Of a stretch of DNA of 64,000 nt, positions 1-11,103 are shown piece by piece. A program made the translations under genes and the position numbers. Origin of the DNA: Megascapheus bottae (lineage: Eukaryota > Chordata > Mammalia > Rodentia > Geomyidae); the NCBI GenBank assembly GCA_024803745.1, contig JANJXV010000013.1, forward strand, positions 56,761,602 to 56,825,601, in the 5' to 3' direction. How positions within the stretch are numbered: the first letter of the stretch is position 1; each line of letters starts with the position of its first letter. The notes below the pieces were generated by a model that was given only the letters and a program-made list of their open reading frames with translations, did not search any database and was not told the DNA's origin.

Positions 1-640
1 ATTGCTGAGCAGAAGCCCCATGGGTCAAGATGTCCAGGCAGGAACTCATGTTCCCCTCTTGGGGTGATGGTCCATGGTCAGCTGACCAGCACAGACCCTT
101 CTGGGTGGTTTTCCAACTGACCTCACCATCCCTGGGCCCTCGGAGCAGGGATTTGCCGAGCTCCAGCCGCAGGCCTGGCCTGGGGACTCAGGCCAGGCCC
201 TCCGTTGCCTAACGCACAGTACCCCCTTGGCTGCTTCCGGCTCCCTCCAAGCTTCGAAGTCATGTGGTTACTTTGAAGCCCAGTGCTCAGAGCCCCCATT
301 CTCCCCAGGAGTCCAGTTCCAGCCTGCTCAGGGGAAATACCAGGCTTCTGAGGGCCCCTTCCTCCTAGGGCGTCCTGCCGCCCAGCCGGCCCCAGTCTGG
401 AGTCCTGGGGCTGTAGGGCCCTGAGATAAGCCACCCTGGGAGGCAGGCAGTGAATTCCACCAGGCCTGTGGGCCTGTGGCTCTGTACTAGAGCTGTCTGG
501 CAAGCCGGCCCTGTGGGCTGGTGGGGGAGGGACGCTGCCCTTTCCTAGGCCGTGTGCAAGGGGTCAGTGGGTGTGAGCCTGTGGCTCACCTGGGCAGCCA
601 CCCCAGGGTCCTCGGGTGGGCCATGGAGCCTCTGCAGAGG
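1..640. other. unique non-coding DNA
   Basis: This is GC-rich single-copy-looking sequence. Open frames exist on both strands but overlap one another and show no domain or splice structure. I see no repeat or RNA gene here. Confidence 0.6.
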
Positions 641-820
641 CTGGGGGCTTGAACTCAGGGCCTGAGCACTGTCCTTGTGCTTCTCAAAGCTAGAGCTCTA
701 CCACTTGAGCCACAGTACCACTTCTGGTTTTTTTTCTATGTATGTGCTACCAAGGAATCGAACCTGGGTCTTGGTGAATACTAGGCAAGCACTCGACCAC
801 TAGGCCAAACTCGCTGCTCC
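641..820 (-). mobile_element. IDL-Geo-like dimeric SINE
   Basis: Read on the minus strand, this has an ID/tRNA-Ala-like head followed by the right monomer that recurs through the window. The Pol III box B (GGTTCGATTCC on the minus strand) lies at 754-764 and box A at about 797-807, so the internal promoter is largely intact. The plus-strand left edge is the element's 3' end. It resembles the IDL-Geo family of geomyoid rodents; the family name is from memory. Confidence 0.8.
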
Positions 821-926
821 ACTTTCCAGTTTTGTGTTTGATCTCACTCCCTAGTGACAGAGACATTGGCCTGGCACAGTCAGGGACATATTCTTTTGAG
901 AGTATTTATGAACCCCTCTCCCACCA

Positions 927-999
<73 letters not shown>

Positions 1000-1016
1000 C
1001 ACACACATATATATAC
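927..1016. repeat. compound (AT)n(TG)n(TA)n(CA)n microsatellite
   Basis: A short AT run passes into about 28 TG dinucleotides, then TATATATA, then a short ACACAC run and TATATATA. The TG arm followed by a CA arm around an AT centre is self-complementary. The cysteine/valine-rich open frames across it are artefacts of the repeat. Confidence 0.95.
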
Positions 1017-3832
1017 TAGCAAGTGATGCAGACAGCAATTCATATGGGCCTAGCTTTCAGCACAAACAAGTCTCGCTGGGACGCACTCTGACCCTGTGGC
1101 TGAGTTCGCACTTAGGGGACAGGGTTGTTCCCTCCATCCCTTGGGAATCAGTGTGCAAATGAGGTCAAAGGCTGGGCGTTGCCCTGGGGTGGCTTAAGCA
1201 CTCTAAATTTTGCCTTTACGAGAGAGAATGAGTCCCCGAGCGGCAGGCCTGAGTTGTCAGGGAGGCCCTGTACCCCCAGGTGCTGGGCTCTGAGATGTGT
1301 GGGCTGGCTGGGGGTGGCCTACCCTGCTGCCATTCTTCACTCAGCGGGTCAGCTAGAGGGGCCTGGCTGAGATGAGGGCCGTGGTCTTATGGTTCCTTTC
1401 CTGGCTGCCCTCTTCTCTCTCAATCACCAGGGCTCTGGGAGAAGTGGCTCCTCCCCTCACCCTAGAGATGGGAGGCTTCGTGTGCATCTTCCCCTGCCAG
1501 AGCAGGCATCCGCACGCCCCTGGAGATGTCCTCCTGGGCTCACCCCGACCAGCACTGGGCCCAGCTGTAGGGGCAGCGATAGATGGCCCAGGGGTCCAGG
1601 AGGGGGACTCAGGATGGGCCTGGTGGAAGAGGTGGGCTTGGGCCAGGTGCATTCTAGGCCCCATGGCCCCAAAGCCAGGTCCCCAGGTTGTCCTGTGTCT
1701 CACACATGACTTGACCTTGGCCAGGCTGTGGCCAGTTCTCGCTGATCTTGTGCCATAGCCCTCCTCACTACCAGAGGGGGCTGAGGAAGCTGCAAGGATT
1801 TCCTGCACCCTCCAGTCGGGCCCTGCCTGCTCCTGTCTGCCTGCCAGCCGTACCTGACCTCTCCTGCCCCACCGTAGCCACCCCTCCCTGCCGCCCCCTC
1901 CTGCCCAAGCCCTGCTTACTTCAGATGCCTCACCTCAGGTCAGGCCCTGTAGGGCTGCACAACCTGTGCCGAGCTCTCTAGAGAACAGGGAGCTGAGGGA
2001 GGCTCTGGGCCACACCCGGGCAGCCCACTTCCTTGCTGTGCTGTAAATTGGGGCTCACTGGGTCACAGAACTTCCAGAACAGATGTGGGAGAGGTGGACG
2101 TGATAACTGGGCCTGGCTACTCACGACCAGCTGGGGTCACTGGCAGTGGAACCACTGTCCACAAAGCAGGGAGGGCTGGTGCCCCCCCAACTCCCCCACC
2201 CCTGCACCATGTGTGACAGGGGCCAGCCGGCCCTGGCTTTTGGAGCCATGCTCCAGGCCGCCCACTGAGCTGGAGGGGTCCTGTCATGGGGCCTTGGCAT
2301 ATAGGGTTCTATGTCCCCAGAGAAGGACAGGGCCACCACAGCCCTATTGCTTGAAGCTATCTGTACCTTTGCAAGGGCGGTGCCCTCTGCCTGGCATGCG
2401 GTTTCTTCCCTGGAGCACCTCTGTGAATCTCTCTGGCTTTCCACACCTCCTCACTCCACCCCACCATCACCAGTGCTCTGAGCTCTGGCCTTCCCACACG
2501 TCTGTGAAATTGGAGCCTGGGGCCAGCCGCACAGACCAAGGTGAACAGGGAGGCCCAGGACAGCCCTGGGCTGCCATCAGCTGCCCTGTGTCCACTCCAA
2601 GCCCACCCAGGACCAGAAGGGCCACGAGAGGAAGGCCAAAGGCTAGAACCACAACCCTGACCCCACGGAGTCGGCACCAGAGACCTTGGGAGCTGACCTT
2701 GCGCTGTGAGGAGCGGGGGCTGCAAGTGAGCTGAGTGGTGTCTTGTCCTGGCACAGGTACCCATGCATGCCCTGTGCTCACAGGATGGCCCCGTGTCCTT
2801 GGCGTGTCCTTGTACCCCATGCCCAAGACATGTCTCTGTGCCACAAGGCCTAGAAGGCAGGCCAGGCCAGATAGGGGGAACCCTTGAAATGTAGCCTGCA
2901 GCCTGGGGCTTCCCGCTCTGCAGAAACAGCTAAAGGGCAGGGTCCCAGCCCCAGTGCCCCAAGACTTCTCACGTCCCCCAAGGTGGAGAGCACCGAGGGG
3001 GGAGCGAGCACAGAACAAAGCTGGGGGTTGGTGGGGAGCCCTGCAGGGCCGTCTTGTCTACAGGGCTGCCCGTCTGCAGGGTTGGGCTCCTCGCGGTGTT
3101 TGCTCATCTGGAAACAATATTGCAGTAACGTAAGACAACTAGAGTAAGTACTGTATATTCTCCCAGCCCACGAACGCTACAGTGTGGAGGACGGGTTTAA
3201 TGGCTAATCTCAGCAGCAGCCAGAAGACCCAGGTTCCTCCCAGCCCTCACTGGTCAGTCCGTGGCTTCCCCTAGCGCCCAGTCCAGCCAGGGCCCAAGAA
3301 GTCCACCGCCCCAGCATCCAGAGACAGGCAGAGCCAGGGTCGGGGTGTACTGCTTTCTTTTTATCGGGTGGGAGTTGAGGGGTGGCCTGTGGGGAGACCC
3401 AGCCTATAGGCAGGAAGTGAAGCTGGACAAAGTAGGAAGTAAGGCTGGCGTGGTAACAAACCAGTACTGACTGTGCATCTACCATCTAGGCTAGAATGGG
3501 GGGGCAGTGGAGAGCAGAAACCATTTCTGCAGCTCTTCCCCCACTTAATATAGCTGAAATAATAAAATGAAACAATAAAAACCACAGCGGAAAAGATGAT
3601 GGAGGGGTTTTATAGTGGGCAGCCGAGGAAGAGCTCAGAAGGCCGAGAACAATGTGATTCAGGAACCAGTTCCAGAGGAGAGAAGCTGTGGAATGCAGGT
3701 CTGGCTGGCCTGGGGCACCCCGTGGAGTGGGGGGCTCCAGGCCTCTCAGCCCACAGAGACTGCATCTCAGGCAAGGTTCTGGTCACTCTGCAAGGTTCCT
3801 TTCCTGATTTAAATCCATAGAATACCCAAATG
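1017..3832. other. unique non-coding DNA
   Basis: GC-rich sequence without recognised repeats. The longest frame here (233 codons, 2033-2734, plus strand) is proline/serine-rich, overlaps minus-strand frames of similar length and has no recognisable domain. I treat it as chance. Confidence 0.6.
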
Positions 3833-4098
3833 CTAGCCGGGGATTGCGAGCTCACAGCTCTTATCCTAGCTACTCAGGAGGTCGAATCAGAGGATCAGAG
3901 CTTGAAGTCAGCTCAGGCAGGAAAGCCCAAGAGGTTTTTATCATCAATGAGCCACCAAAAAGCTGGAAGTGGAGCTGTGGCACAAATGGCAGAGTCCTAG
4001 CCTTGAGCACAAACAAACCTACAAACAACAACAATGAAGAAACTAGAGACAGCGCCCAGACTGCAAGTTCAAACCTCAGTGCCAACACATACACACAA
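3833..4098 (+). mobile_element. 7SL-like-head dimeric SINE, old copy
   Basis: A worn copy of the Alu/B1-like head (the TCCTAGCTACTCAGGAGG stretch is recognisable near 3867) is joined to the common right monomer (CTGGAAGTGGAGCTGTGGC near 3964). It ends in an A/C-rich tail. Confidence 0.75.
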
Positions 4099-5203
4099 TC
4101 CCCTCCCCTAAGAGCTGTGTGTGTCCTGAACAGAAAAGGGCTTCCCAGGCCTTGGGTGTGGCTGCTGGAGGCTGAGGACGGAGGCCAGGGAGTCTAGGGG
4201 GCCCGGGGGCCTCTGCTGGCCCCTTCTGCACATTCCAAGAGAAGCAGAAGCCCTGAGGCCCCTCAACCAGCCCCATCTTTTGAGTTGGAAGCAGAGTTAA
4301 GAAGTGAGCAGAGTCCAGTAGCTGGGTTTCTGGTCCTGAAGTCCAGCCTGGTGCAGTGGGCTGGGGCATGAGGCTGGCCTGGTGGCTCAGGGCAGGGGAG
4401 GGGTTACCCCTGCTTCCTGTCCCACATCCTCCAGGGGCTGCTAGCAGGAATAACACCTCCCCTGCCCCCCCCCCAGCCCTACTTCTCCTCACTCCGTGCC
4501 CAGTGATGGCTGGAATGAGGTGGGGCTGCTTCTGAAGTGACAGCAGTCACAGTATTTCTCAGGGCCCATCGGGTGCCCTCTGGAGCCTCACACGGAGCAG
4601 AGGGCACGGAGGGAACGCAGGGAGCGTTGGTGAACGGAGGACGTGAGCAAAGTTTCATGGCTTCAGTTGGGGGCAAGCACAAAGTTCTCCTTAAATCCAA
4701 ACCCACCGCCTTCTTGGGGCCTAGCCCCAGGAAACATGGGCAGGGCCCCCCCTTTGTGCAGATGGGGGAGACAGCTAGTGACCCAGGGCCGTCGCAGACA
4801 GATGCGGTCCAGTGGACATGGGGCCAGCCCCTCCGTTTCCTGACACCTGCCTCATCTCCAGGCTGACGTTTGCTCCTCTGTGGGTACCCTTCTAGGAACT
4901 GGTATCAGGACCCTCCACTCCCCAGCTCAGAGGCCTACAGACCCCCTTTGAGACCCTTGAGTTGAAAGGAAATAAAAAAAAATCTAATTAACCAACGCCT
5001 CAGTGCTCCCCTCTGAACTATACAACTTGTGGGTGCGGACGGACAGGAAAAACAAGGAGTGACGGAAGAGGCGACACTGGCCACAAAGATGCGACTCCAG
5101 CTGTCTTACAGAACTGTAGCCTCTGTACCTCACCTTTATAATAATAACAAAGTTAAAAGCAATCTAATTCCTTCTGGAAGCTGCTCAGTCCTGTGCCCCT
5201 AGC
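4099..5203. other. unique non-coding DNA
   Basis: No gene or interspersed repeat recognised. A short C-tract lies near 4464-4475 and AT-rich patches occur at 4970-4990 and 5140-5165. Confidence 0.55.
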
Positions 5204-5352
5204 GGCAAGGCCCTCAGTACCACAGACATAGAAAAAGCCAGAAGTGGTGCTGAGGCTCAAGTGGAAGAGCTCTGTCCTTGAGAAACTCCAAGGACAGTGC
5301 TCAGGCCCTGAGCCCAAGCCCACGACTGGCAAAAACCAAAATACCAAAAAAC
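5204..5352 (+). mobile_element. IDL-Geo-like SINE, 5'-truncated
   Basis: The end of the ID-like head (CCCTCAGTACCAC) leads into the right monomer and an A-rich tail. The first part of the head, including box A, is missing. Confidence 0.75.
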
Positions 5353-5502
5353 AAATTGTATTGGGACAATTGGCTATCCATATGATAGAAAATGAAATGG
5401 GTCTTCAAAATTAACGTAAAGTGGATCAGAGTCTGAAACGTAAGAGCTGAAACTACAGCTTCTCTTCCTCTCTCTCTTTCCCCTCTTCCCCTCTCCTTGT
5501 CC

Positions 5503-5581
5503 CTCAGTACTAGAATTGGAATTCAGGGCCTGGCACAAGCCAGGTAAGCATCGTACTTCTGAGCCATGTTTCTAGCTCTTA
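5503..5581 (-). mobile_element. ID-like SINE monomer
   Basis: On the minus strand this is a tRNA-like monomer with GGCTCAGAAGTACGATGC and a worn box B. It has no right monomer. Confidence 0.6.
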
Positions 5582-5603
5582 AATACCTTTAAAGACACTT
5601 TTT

Positions 5604-5666
5604 TTTTTCATTTTTATTTTTGGTGGTACTCAGGCAAGCACTCTACCGCTTGAGTCACATTCCAAG
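5604..5666 (-). mobile_element. ID-like SINE fragment
   Basis: On the minus strand CTCAAGCGGTAGAGTGCTTG and the following GAGTACCACC match an ID-type head, with an A-rich tail (T-rich on the plus strand). Confidence 0.5.
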
Positions 5667-5667
5667 C

Positions 5668-7435
5668 GATGGAAAAGAATATGGAGGTAAATCTTTCTGA
5701 CCTTGGATAGGACCTCAAAATGAAACCAAAAATGTTTAAAAGATAGATAAATTAGACTTCATCATAGTTAAAAAGTTTCAAGAGTTAAAAGATTCCAGAA
5801 GGAAAATGAAAACCCCACCCATAAAAAGAGAAAAATATGTATCTGATAGGAGACTTGCATCGGGTTGCAGAGCACTAGTGCTAGAGTAGAACGGCCTGCA
5901 TGCGACTACAAAGACCAATTACCTGATAAGAAAAAGACAGAGAACGCCACGGAACATGGAGAGAGGAACGGAGCAGCCATTTCTCCAGAAATCACACACA
6001 AATGTCCGAGGCGTACATTAAAAAGGGTCCAACATGGCAGCCATCACCCAGACGAGACCCCTCCAGCATCACAGCTGTCCCTGAGACGAGACATCTCTCG
6101 ACACTCACTGGGACAGCTGAAGCGGCAGCAGCACGTGGGGCACCATGGAGCCATGGGAAGGACCAGAAAACCCCACACACTGCGGGTAGGATTGTCAGAT
6201 GGAGCTGAGGGTTTGGGACTAGAACCATAATTCTCCAAAAGATTGAACACAGAGCTACTGTAAGACAGGGTAATTCTACAACGTGTAGCGGTGACGCAAG
6301 AGAAACGCTCACGAGAAGGTGGCACTTGCTTGGCTCTCATCAAGCTGTTCACATGGGAGACTCCAGTTCCACAGAGACCCTCACCATGCAGTGCTTGTGG
6401 CTGTGCCGTGGATGCCAGCCACGTTTTCTTCATAACCAGCCCAACTCCTGCCAAAGATATTCTGCCCTTCAATGAATCAAAGTTTGACTTTATCCCTAAT
6501 TAAGCACATTTGGTGCACTTTTTTTTTTTTCATCAGTAGGATTACCATAAACTTTGCCTTTGGGGTATCATTTTCTTGTTAGAGGGCAGCAGATCACACA
6601 ATAATGTAAATACCATGGATGGAACACAGGGAAGGCTGAGCCGTGTTAAATATGTCTGGAGAAATTGTTTTGAATTTTTAAATGTATTATTATTATTTGG
6701 TCATGCTTGGTCAAGCATGTGTGTCATGAATCTGTGACTAAGTGAGACTTAGTATGGCTAGAAAGTGAACATAGCCCGAACATCCATCTATGGGCAGGTG
6801 GATCAGGAAAGTGAGCTTCCACCATACAACGGAGTATTATAGCCAAATAATACTAACATACTAACATGTACTACATACAGTGAGCCTCAGAAACATGAAG
6901 CCGAGTGAAAGAACCTAGATGCGAGAGGCCACAAAATGTACCAGCCTAGTAGAGAAAATGCCCAGAACAGTCTCAATGGGCGGGAAGGTGGAGCTGTGCT
7001 GTCTGGTTCTGGGGCGTGACTGCAGGGAGACGGGCAATCGCTAAAGGATGTAGGGTGTCTTTTACATGTTTTGGAACTAAAGGAGGCACAGCTGCACAAC
7101 TCCAGACCAAGTAAAAAAAACTGAATTCATTGTACACTTTGGGTGAATCCTATGATATGTGAATTATATCTTTGGGGTGTGTGTGTGGGGGCGTGCTGGG
7201 GTTTGAACTCAGGGCCTCACTCTCTCACTCGACTTTCTGCTCAAGGCTGGCTGAGCGCACACTTGAGCCAAACCCTGACTTCCGGATTCTTTGCTGGTTC
7301 GCTGGAGATAAGAGTCTACCCGAGTTCACTGTGAGGATCCTCAGATCTCAGCCTTCCACATTGCTGGGATTCCAGGCGGCGTGGACCACCAACACCTAGC
7401 GTGTGAATTCTACCTTAATAAAGCCATGACAGAAG
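5668..7435 (+). mobile_element. LINE-1 3' end (ORF2 C-terminal part and 3' UTR), degraded
   Basis: The stretch 5680-5850 resembles the L1 ORF2 C-terminal coding DNA around the motif usually read as 'aaattagacttcatc'. 6770-7140 resembles the following 'tccatc..tgg..a' block and the 3' UTR. The element ends at 7400-7435 in an AATAAAG-type signal and an A-rich stretch. Stops and frameshifts are frequent, so it is dead. The interval 6300-6600 fits poorly and may be a separate insertion. A SINE (7172-7400) interrupts the last 3' UTR bases. Identification is by remembered consensus. Confidence 0.7.
7172..7400 (-). mobile_element. 7SL-like-head dimeric SINE inside the L1 3' UTR
   Basis: The minus strand reads head (CAGCAATGTGGAAGGCTGAG), then GAGATAAGAGT spacer complement, then the right monomer. 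Flanking bases GTGAATTATATCT on the left and GTGAATTCTACCT on the right are near-identical. They look like a target-site duplication made when the SINE landed in the L1 tail. Confidence 0.75.
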
Positions 7436-10139
7436 AAAAATGAAGACCAATGAAGAGCACAGTGGACCCACATGACCACAGCAGACTCGTTCCAGGGTGC
7501 CCCTGGGTCCGGAGGCCAGGGAGGCCCCACGGGGGCCCGGCTGAGCCTCCACCCACGCCTTGCTCTGAGGCCCCCAGGTTTGCTGTTCTCAGGGCCAGGG
7601 CTCAGGCACCGGCAGCCAGCGCTGTTCTTTGTGCGGCTGGGCGGGGCTGCGGTGGGGGCTGGAAGCTGAGCAGGAGAGACGCGGCTCCCACGCTCCAAGG
7701 CCAAGCTGACGTGACTAAAACTAAACAGACCCCATGCCACAACGGGGTTATAGCTAATTCTGCACAGCACAGCGCGCCCTGGCCAGCCATGGCAGCCTCA
7801 GGGAGGGGCGGCGAAGCAGGCAGCCTCAAAGGTAATTTGCACACGGAGTTTATACAGCCCCTCAGCTCTTTTAAACATATGCTTCTCTGATTATAAACAG
7901 CTGATGGCTCACAAGATTCAGATTTTCCAACAGACTTTCCAAAAAAAGATTGCACGCCCAGCACAGAAAGGTGACCCGGTGCTTTGCCGTCACCGTAAGC
8001 CCAGGCTACAACCTTGCGCTGCTCTGGCTGGCCCCGTCACCAGGCTCTGAACCTGTCCCATCTTTAAAATGTTTACTGCCATGTCCCCCAAGGAGGGTTC
8101 TGGCCCTGCCCGTTGGCCTGGAGAAGGGACAAGGTGACAGCAGAGCTCTCCCTGGCACTGGATCCTAGCTTCCATGGTAGTGAGCGGGGGGACAAGTTGT
8201 CTGCCCCTGCCTCAAGGCACAAGCACTCCCGGGGCAGAGCTTCAGCAGGCCACTGGGTGTCCAGGACTTCACCTCAGATCACCATACAGGCCTCTGCTAC
8301 CAGCTTGGCTTGCCAGAGAACGTGCCTGGATGCCACAGTCTCTCTCACCTGTGCGCCATCACGTAACCCAAACCCTCATTCTAGCATCTTCTGTGGCTCC
8401 AGTGTGCCTGCTGCCCATTCTTCATGGCTGCCCAGGTCTAGTGGCCCAGGGAGGAAAAGTCACCTGGGGAATTGTCCACAGGCCGAGTTTCAGGGCCACT
8501 GTGCTACCCAGGCCTGCAGCCCCAGAAGCTCTCTGCAGACTGGGCACTGGTGCTGATGGGGACTGCCAAAGCCAATGGTCTAGAGGACAGAGAATCCCCC
8601 AGGGAGTGGAGCCATGATACATGCACTCCGGGAGAGGTAGGCACTGTCCGGCCTCAGGCCAGGCTCAGCTACCCCCATCCTGGGAACGGTCTGTCACTGG
8701 GGAAAGCTGATGGACCGACAGGCGAGCCTGCCCTGCTGCCCTGTGAAGGGTCCGGCTCAGCCCGTCCGTGGTGGTGTCAGACCACGGAGACTTCTCTCAC
8801 ATAGGCGGAAGGGCTGTGGGTCAGGGATCTGGGCTGTTCCTTCTGGCGTGGTGTCAGTTGGGCTGTGGTCTCGCTGGAAGGCGCGGCAGGGTCATATAGA
8901 GTCACCATGCGGACCCGGGCATATGGTGGCTGGCTCCCTCCAGACAGCCCTTCCCAGCCAGAGAGAGGAAGGAGGAAGGTGCTAGGTCGTAATGACCAGC
9001 TTGACATCACACTGTCCCTTCTCTCCGGTTCTCCTTGTGAAGAGTGGGTCCCAATCCTGCCCACACTCCTGGGAGGGGCACTCAATGCCCCTTTGCAAAG
9101 CTGGGGGGAGGGGAAGGGGGAGGGGGAATAGCCACCATCAGGATTTCCTTTCTTCTCATTCCTGACTATTCTGTCCAACTACAGCGACCCTCTGAGCCTT
9201 TCGGCTCAGCCAGAACGTTTCTGGGCCTCCATAGCCGTGGCTCTGTGCCCGTGGCTCCCTAGACGTGGGTTAGTTTCTGTAGCCCAGCCTCCACAGGTGC
9301 CGGTCTGGGAAAGGGAGCTCTGTGTGCAAGTCCGAGTACGACCCAGGGCCTTTAGATGCTCGAAGCCATTACTGCCTGCAGAGATGCAAGGCGCATGTCC
9401 CACTGGCACTTCCCCTAGGACCCCAAACACATGCCAGGCCATGGCTAGAACCACAGACCAGAGGGCCTCACTCCCAGCAGGCTGGAGGGAGGGGGAGACG
9501 CAGGTGAGTTGGGGATGGATCCTGGGAGACAGTTGCTCCTGGAAGGGGATGGCAGACCCTGCTGACAACCAGTCTGCTCCTTTCCTTCGCCTACCCCTAA
9601 TGCCTGGCAGCCTAATGTCTAGGCCCCAGGCCGGTGCGTGGGAGGCAGCTTCCGAGTCTGAACTGTGTCCCCGACCTGAGCCCTGCGTAGCTAAGACAGG
9701 GATGGTGCTATAGACAGCCATTTCCACAGGTGCCACAAGATGATGCCACAGAGGGGCGGGCGGTGCTTTCCTGCTGGCTCTGATCCTCCCGAGTGTGTTG
9801 CCCACTGCCACCCATACACACATGGCTGTTACCCCAACCAGATGCTCAGGACCTACGCTAAGTCAGAGTCGAGTCCAAAGCTCTTAGAGGGAGGGGGTTG
9901 GTGGTCTGGTCTCTTCTGCCCAGACCTCTGAGCTCTCTGCTTGCTGTGCCCTCCTTGGCGCCTTCACTTTCAGAATCCCTCAGCAATGTCCATTCAGCAG
10001 GGGGAAACCTCTCTAGAAAGGATGCCTCGTCTTTGCAGCAGCTGCCCAAGACCTCTCAGAGATGCCCTCTATACCTTGTTTCCAACACAGCCTACGGGAC
10101 CCAGAGTATGTCTGGGTCTGCCATCCTGGCAGGGGCTGG
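7436..10139. other. unique non-coding DNA
   Basis: Repeat-poor single-copy-looking sequence of about 2.7 kb. Several frames of 110-205 codons overlap on both strands and have no domain support. An AT-rich island at 7815-7965 is listed separately. Confidence 0.55.
7815..7965. promoter_or_regulatory. candidate conserved non-coding element
   Basis: An AT-rich island in GC-rich surroundings, dense in homeodomain-like and E-box-like words (GGTAATTTGC, TTTTAAACATATG, GATTATAAACAGCTGATGG). It is free of repeats. The assignment rests on texture only; no alignment was possible. Confidence 0.3.
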
Positions 10140-10375
10140 ACACGGAAGTGAGGGACCCAGGGGGCCAGGACATGGGTGGGACATGAAAGTGGGGATCCCA
10201 GGGGTAGAGAACATGGGTGGGGCATGGAGGTGGGGAAGGGGGTGGGGGTGAGGACATGGAGGTGGGGATGCAGGGGTTGAGGACATGGGCAGGGGGTGGA
10301 GGTGGGGATTGGGAGGGTGAGGACATGGGCAGGGGGTGGAGGTGGGGATTGGGAGGGTGAGGACAGGGGGGGATG
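10140..10375. repeat. GGTGGGGA-rich minisatellite, 40-bp unit at its right end
   Basis: GAGGACATGGG-type units recur. The two rightmost units (starting 10281 and 10321) are 40 bp long and near-identical, while the left units are shorter and diverged. The plus strand is strongly G-rich. Three overlapping proline-rich minus-strand frames of 109-132 codons come from the absence of stops in the repeat. Confidence 0.85.
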
Positions 10376-10650
10376 ACAGGAACCTCCTGTATGTACACCC
10401 ATGGAGGCCACAGGGGAAGGTCACCTGTCTGTCTTAGGGCTGACTTGGAGAAGGAGCGTTGTCAACAAGGTCACACAATCTTTTGGGGAGCAGGGGAGCC
10501 TTAGAAGGAATACAGATTTGGGAGGTTCAGAGGCCACAGGAGGAGGAAGCTTCTGCCATAAGGCTACGGGCTGTAGAGTCAGCAGGAACCTAAGAAGCAA
10601 CTAGATGGAGGCACAGAGAGTCCAGAGACTTTGCCCAGGACAGCAGCAGT

Positions 10651-10672
10651 GGTGTGTGTGTGTGTGTGTGTG
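10651..10672. repeat. (TG)n microsatellite
   Basis: Eleven TG dinucleotides, followed by a degenerate TG stretch. Confidence 0.9.
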
Positions 10673-10727
10673 ATTGTGTACACACTGGTGGAGAAAGGTA
10701 AAGGGGCCAGGGAGACAGAGGGCATTG

Positions 10728-10895
10728 GCTGCTGGCAATGGTGGCTTAGCCTGTAAACCCAGCTATATAGGTTATAGAACCAGGCTGGCCTGGTAAAAAC
10801 ATGAAACCTGCTTAAAAAAATAATAACTAAAGGCAAGAAAGGGTTAGGGGCACGGCTAAAGAGAGAGAATGCCTGCCTAGCCCAGGTGAGGGCCA
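10728..10895 (+). mobile_element. old B1/ID-like SINE
   Basis: GCAATGGTGGCTTAGCCTGT near the start resembles an Alu/B1 head, and GGGCACGGCTAAAGAGAGAG..GCCTGCCTAGCCCAGG near the end resembles an ID-type monomer. It is heavily diverged. Confidence 0.5.
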
Positions 10896-10897
10896 GT

Positions 10898-11103
10898 AGA
10901 AAAGAAGAAGGAAGGGAGGAAGGATGGGAGAGAGGGAGGGAGGGAGGGGGGGAGGGAAAGTGAGGAGAGTGGGAGGGAGACAGAAAGGGAAGGGCAAGAG
11001 AAGGGACAAAGGGAGGGAAGAAGAAAGGGAGGGAGGGAGCAAGGGAGGAAAAAGAGGGAGAGAAGGGAGGGAGGGGCGGAAAAGGGAGGGAAGGGAAGAT
11101 GGA
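10898..11103. repeat. homopurine (GGGA/GAAA)n tract
   Basis: About 200 bases are almost wholly purine on the plus strand, with only scattered pyrimidines. It directly follows the SINE at 10728-10895, so it may have expanded from that element's tail. Confidence 0.9.

Noticed and set aside
2033..2734. 233-codon plus-strand frame
   Set aside because: Low complexity, no domain, no promoter or splice context.
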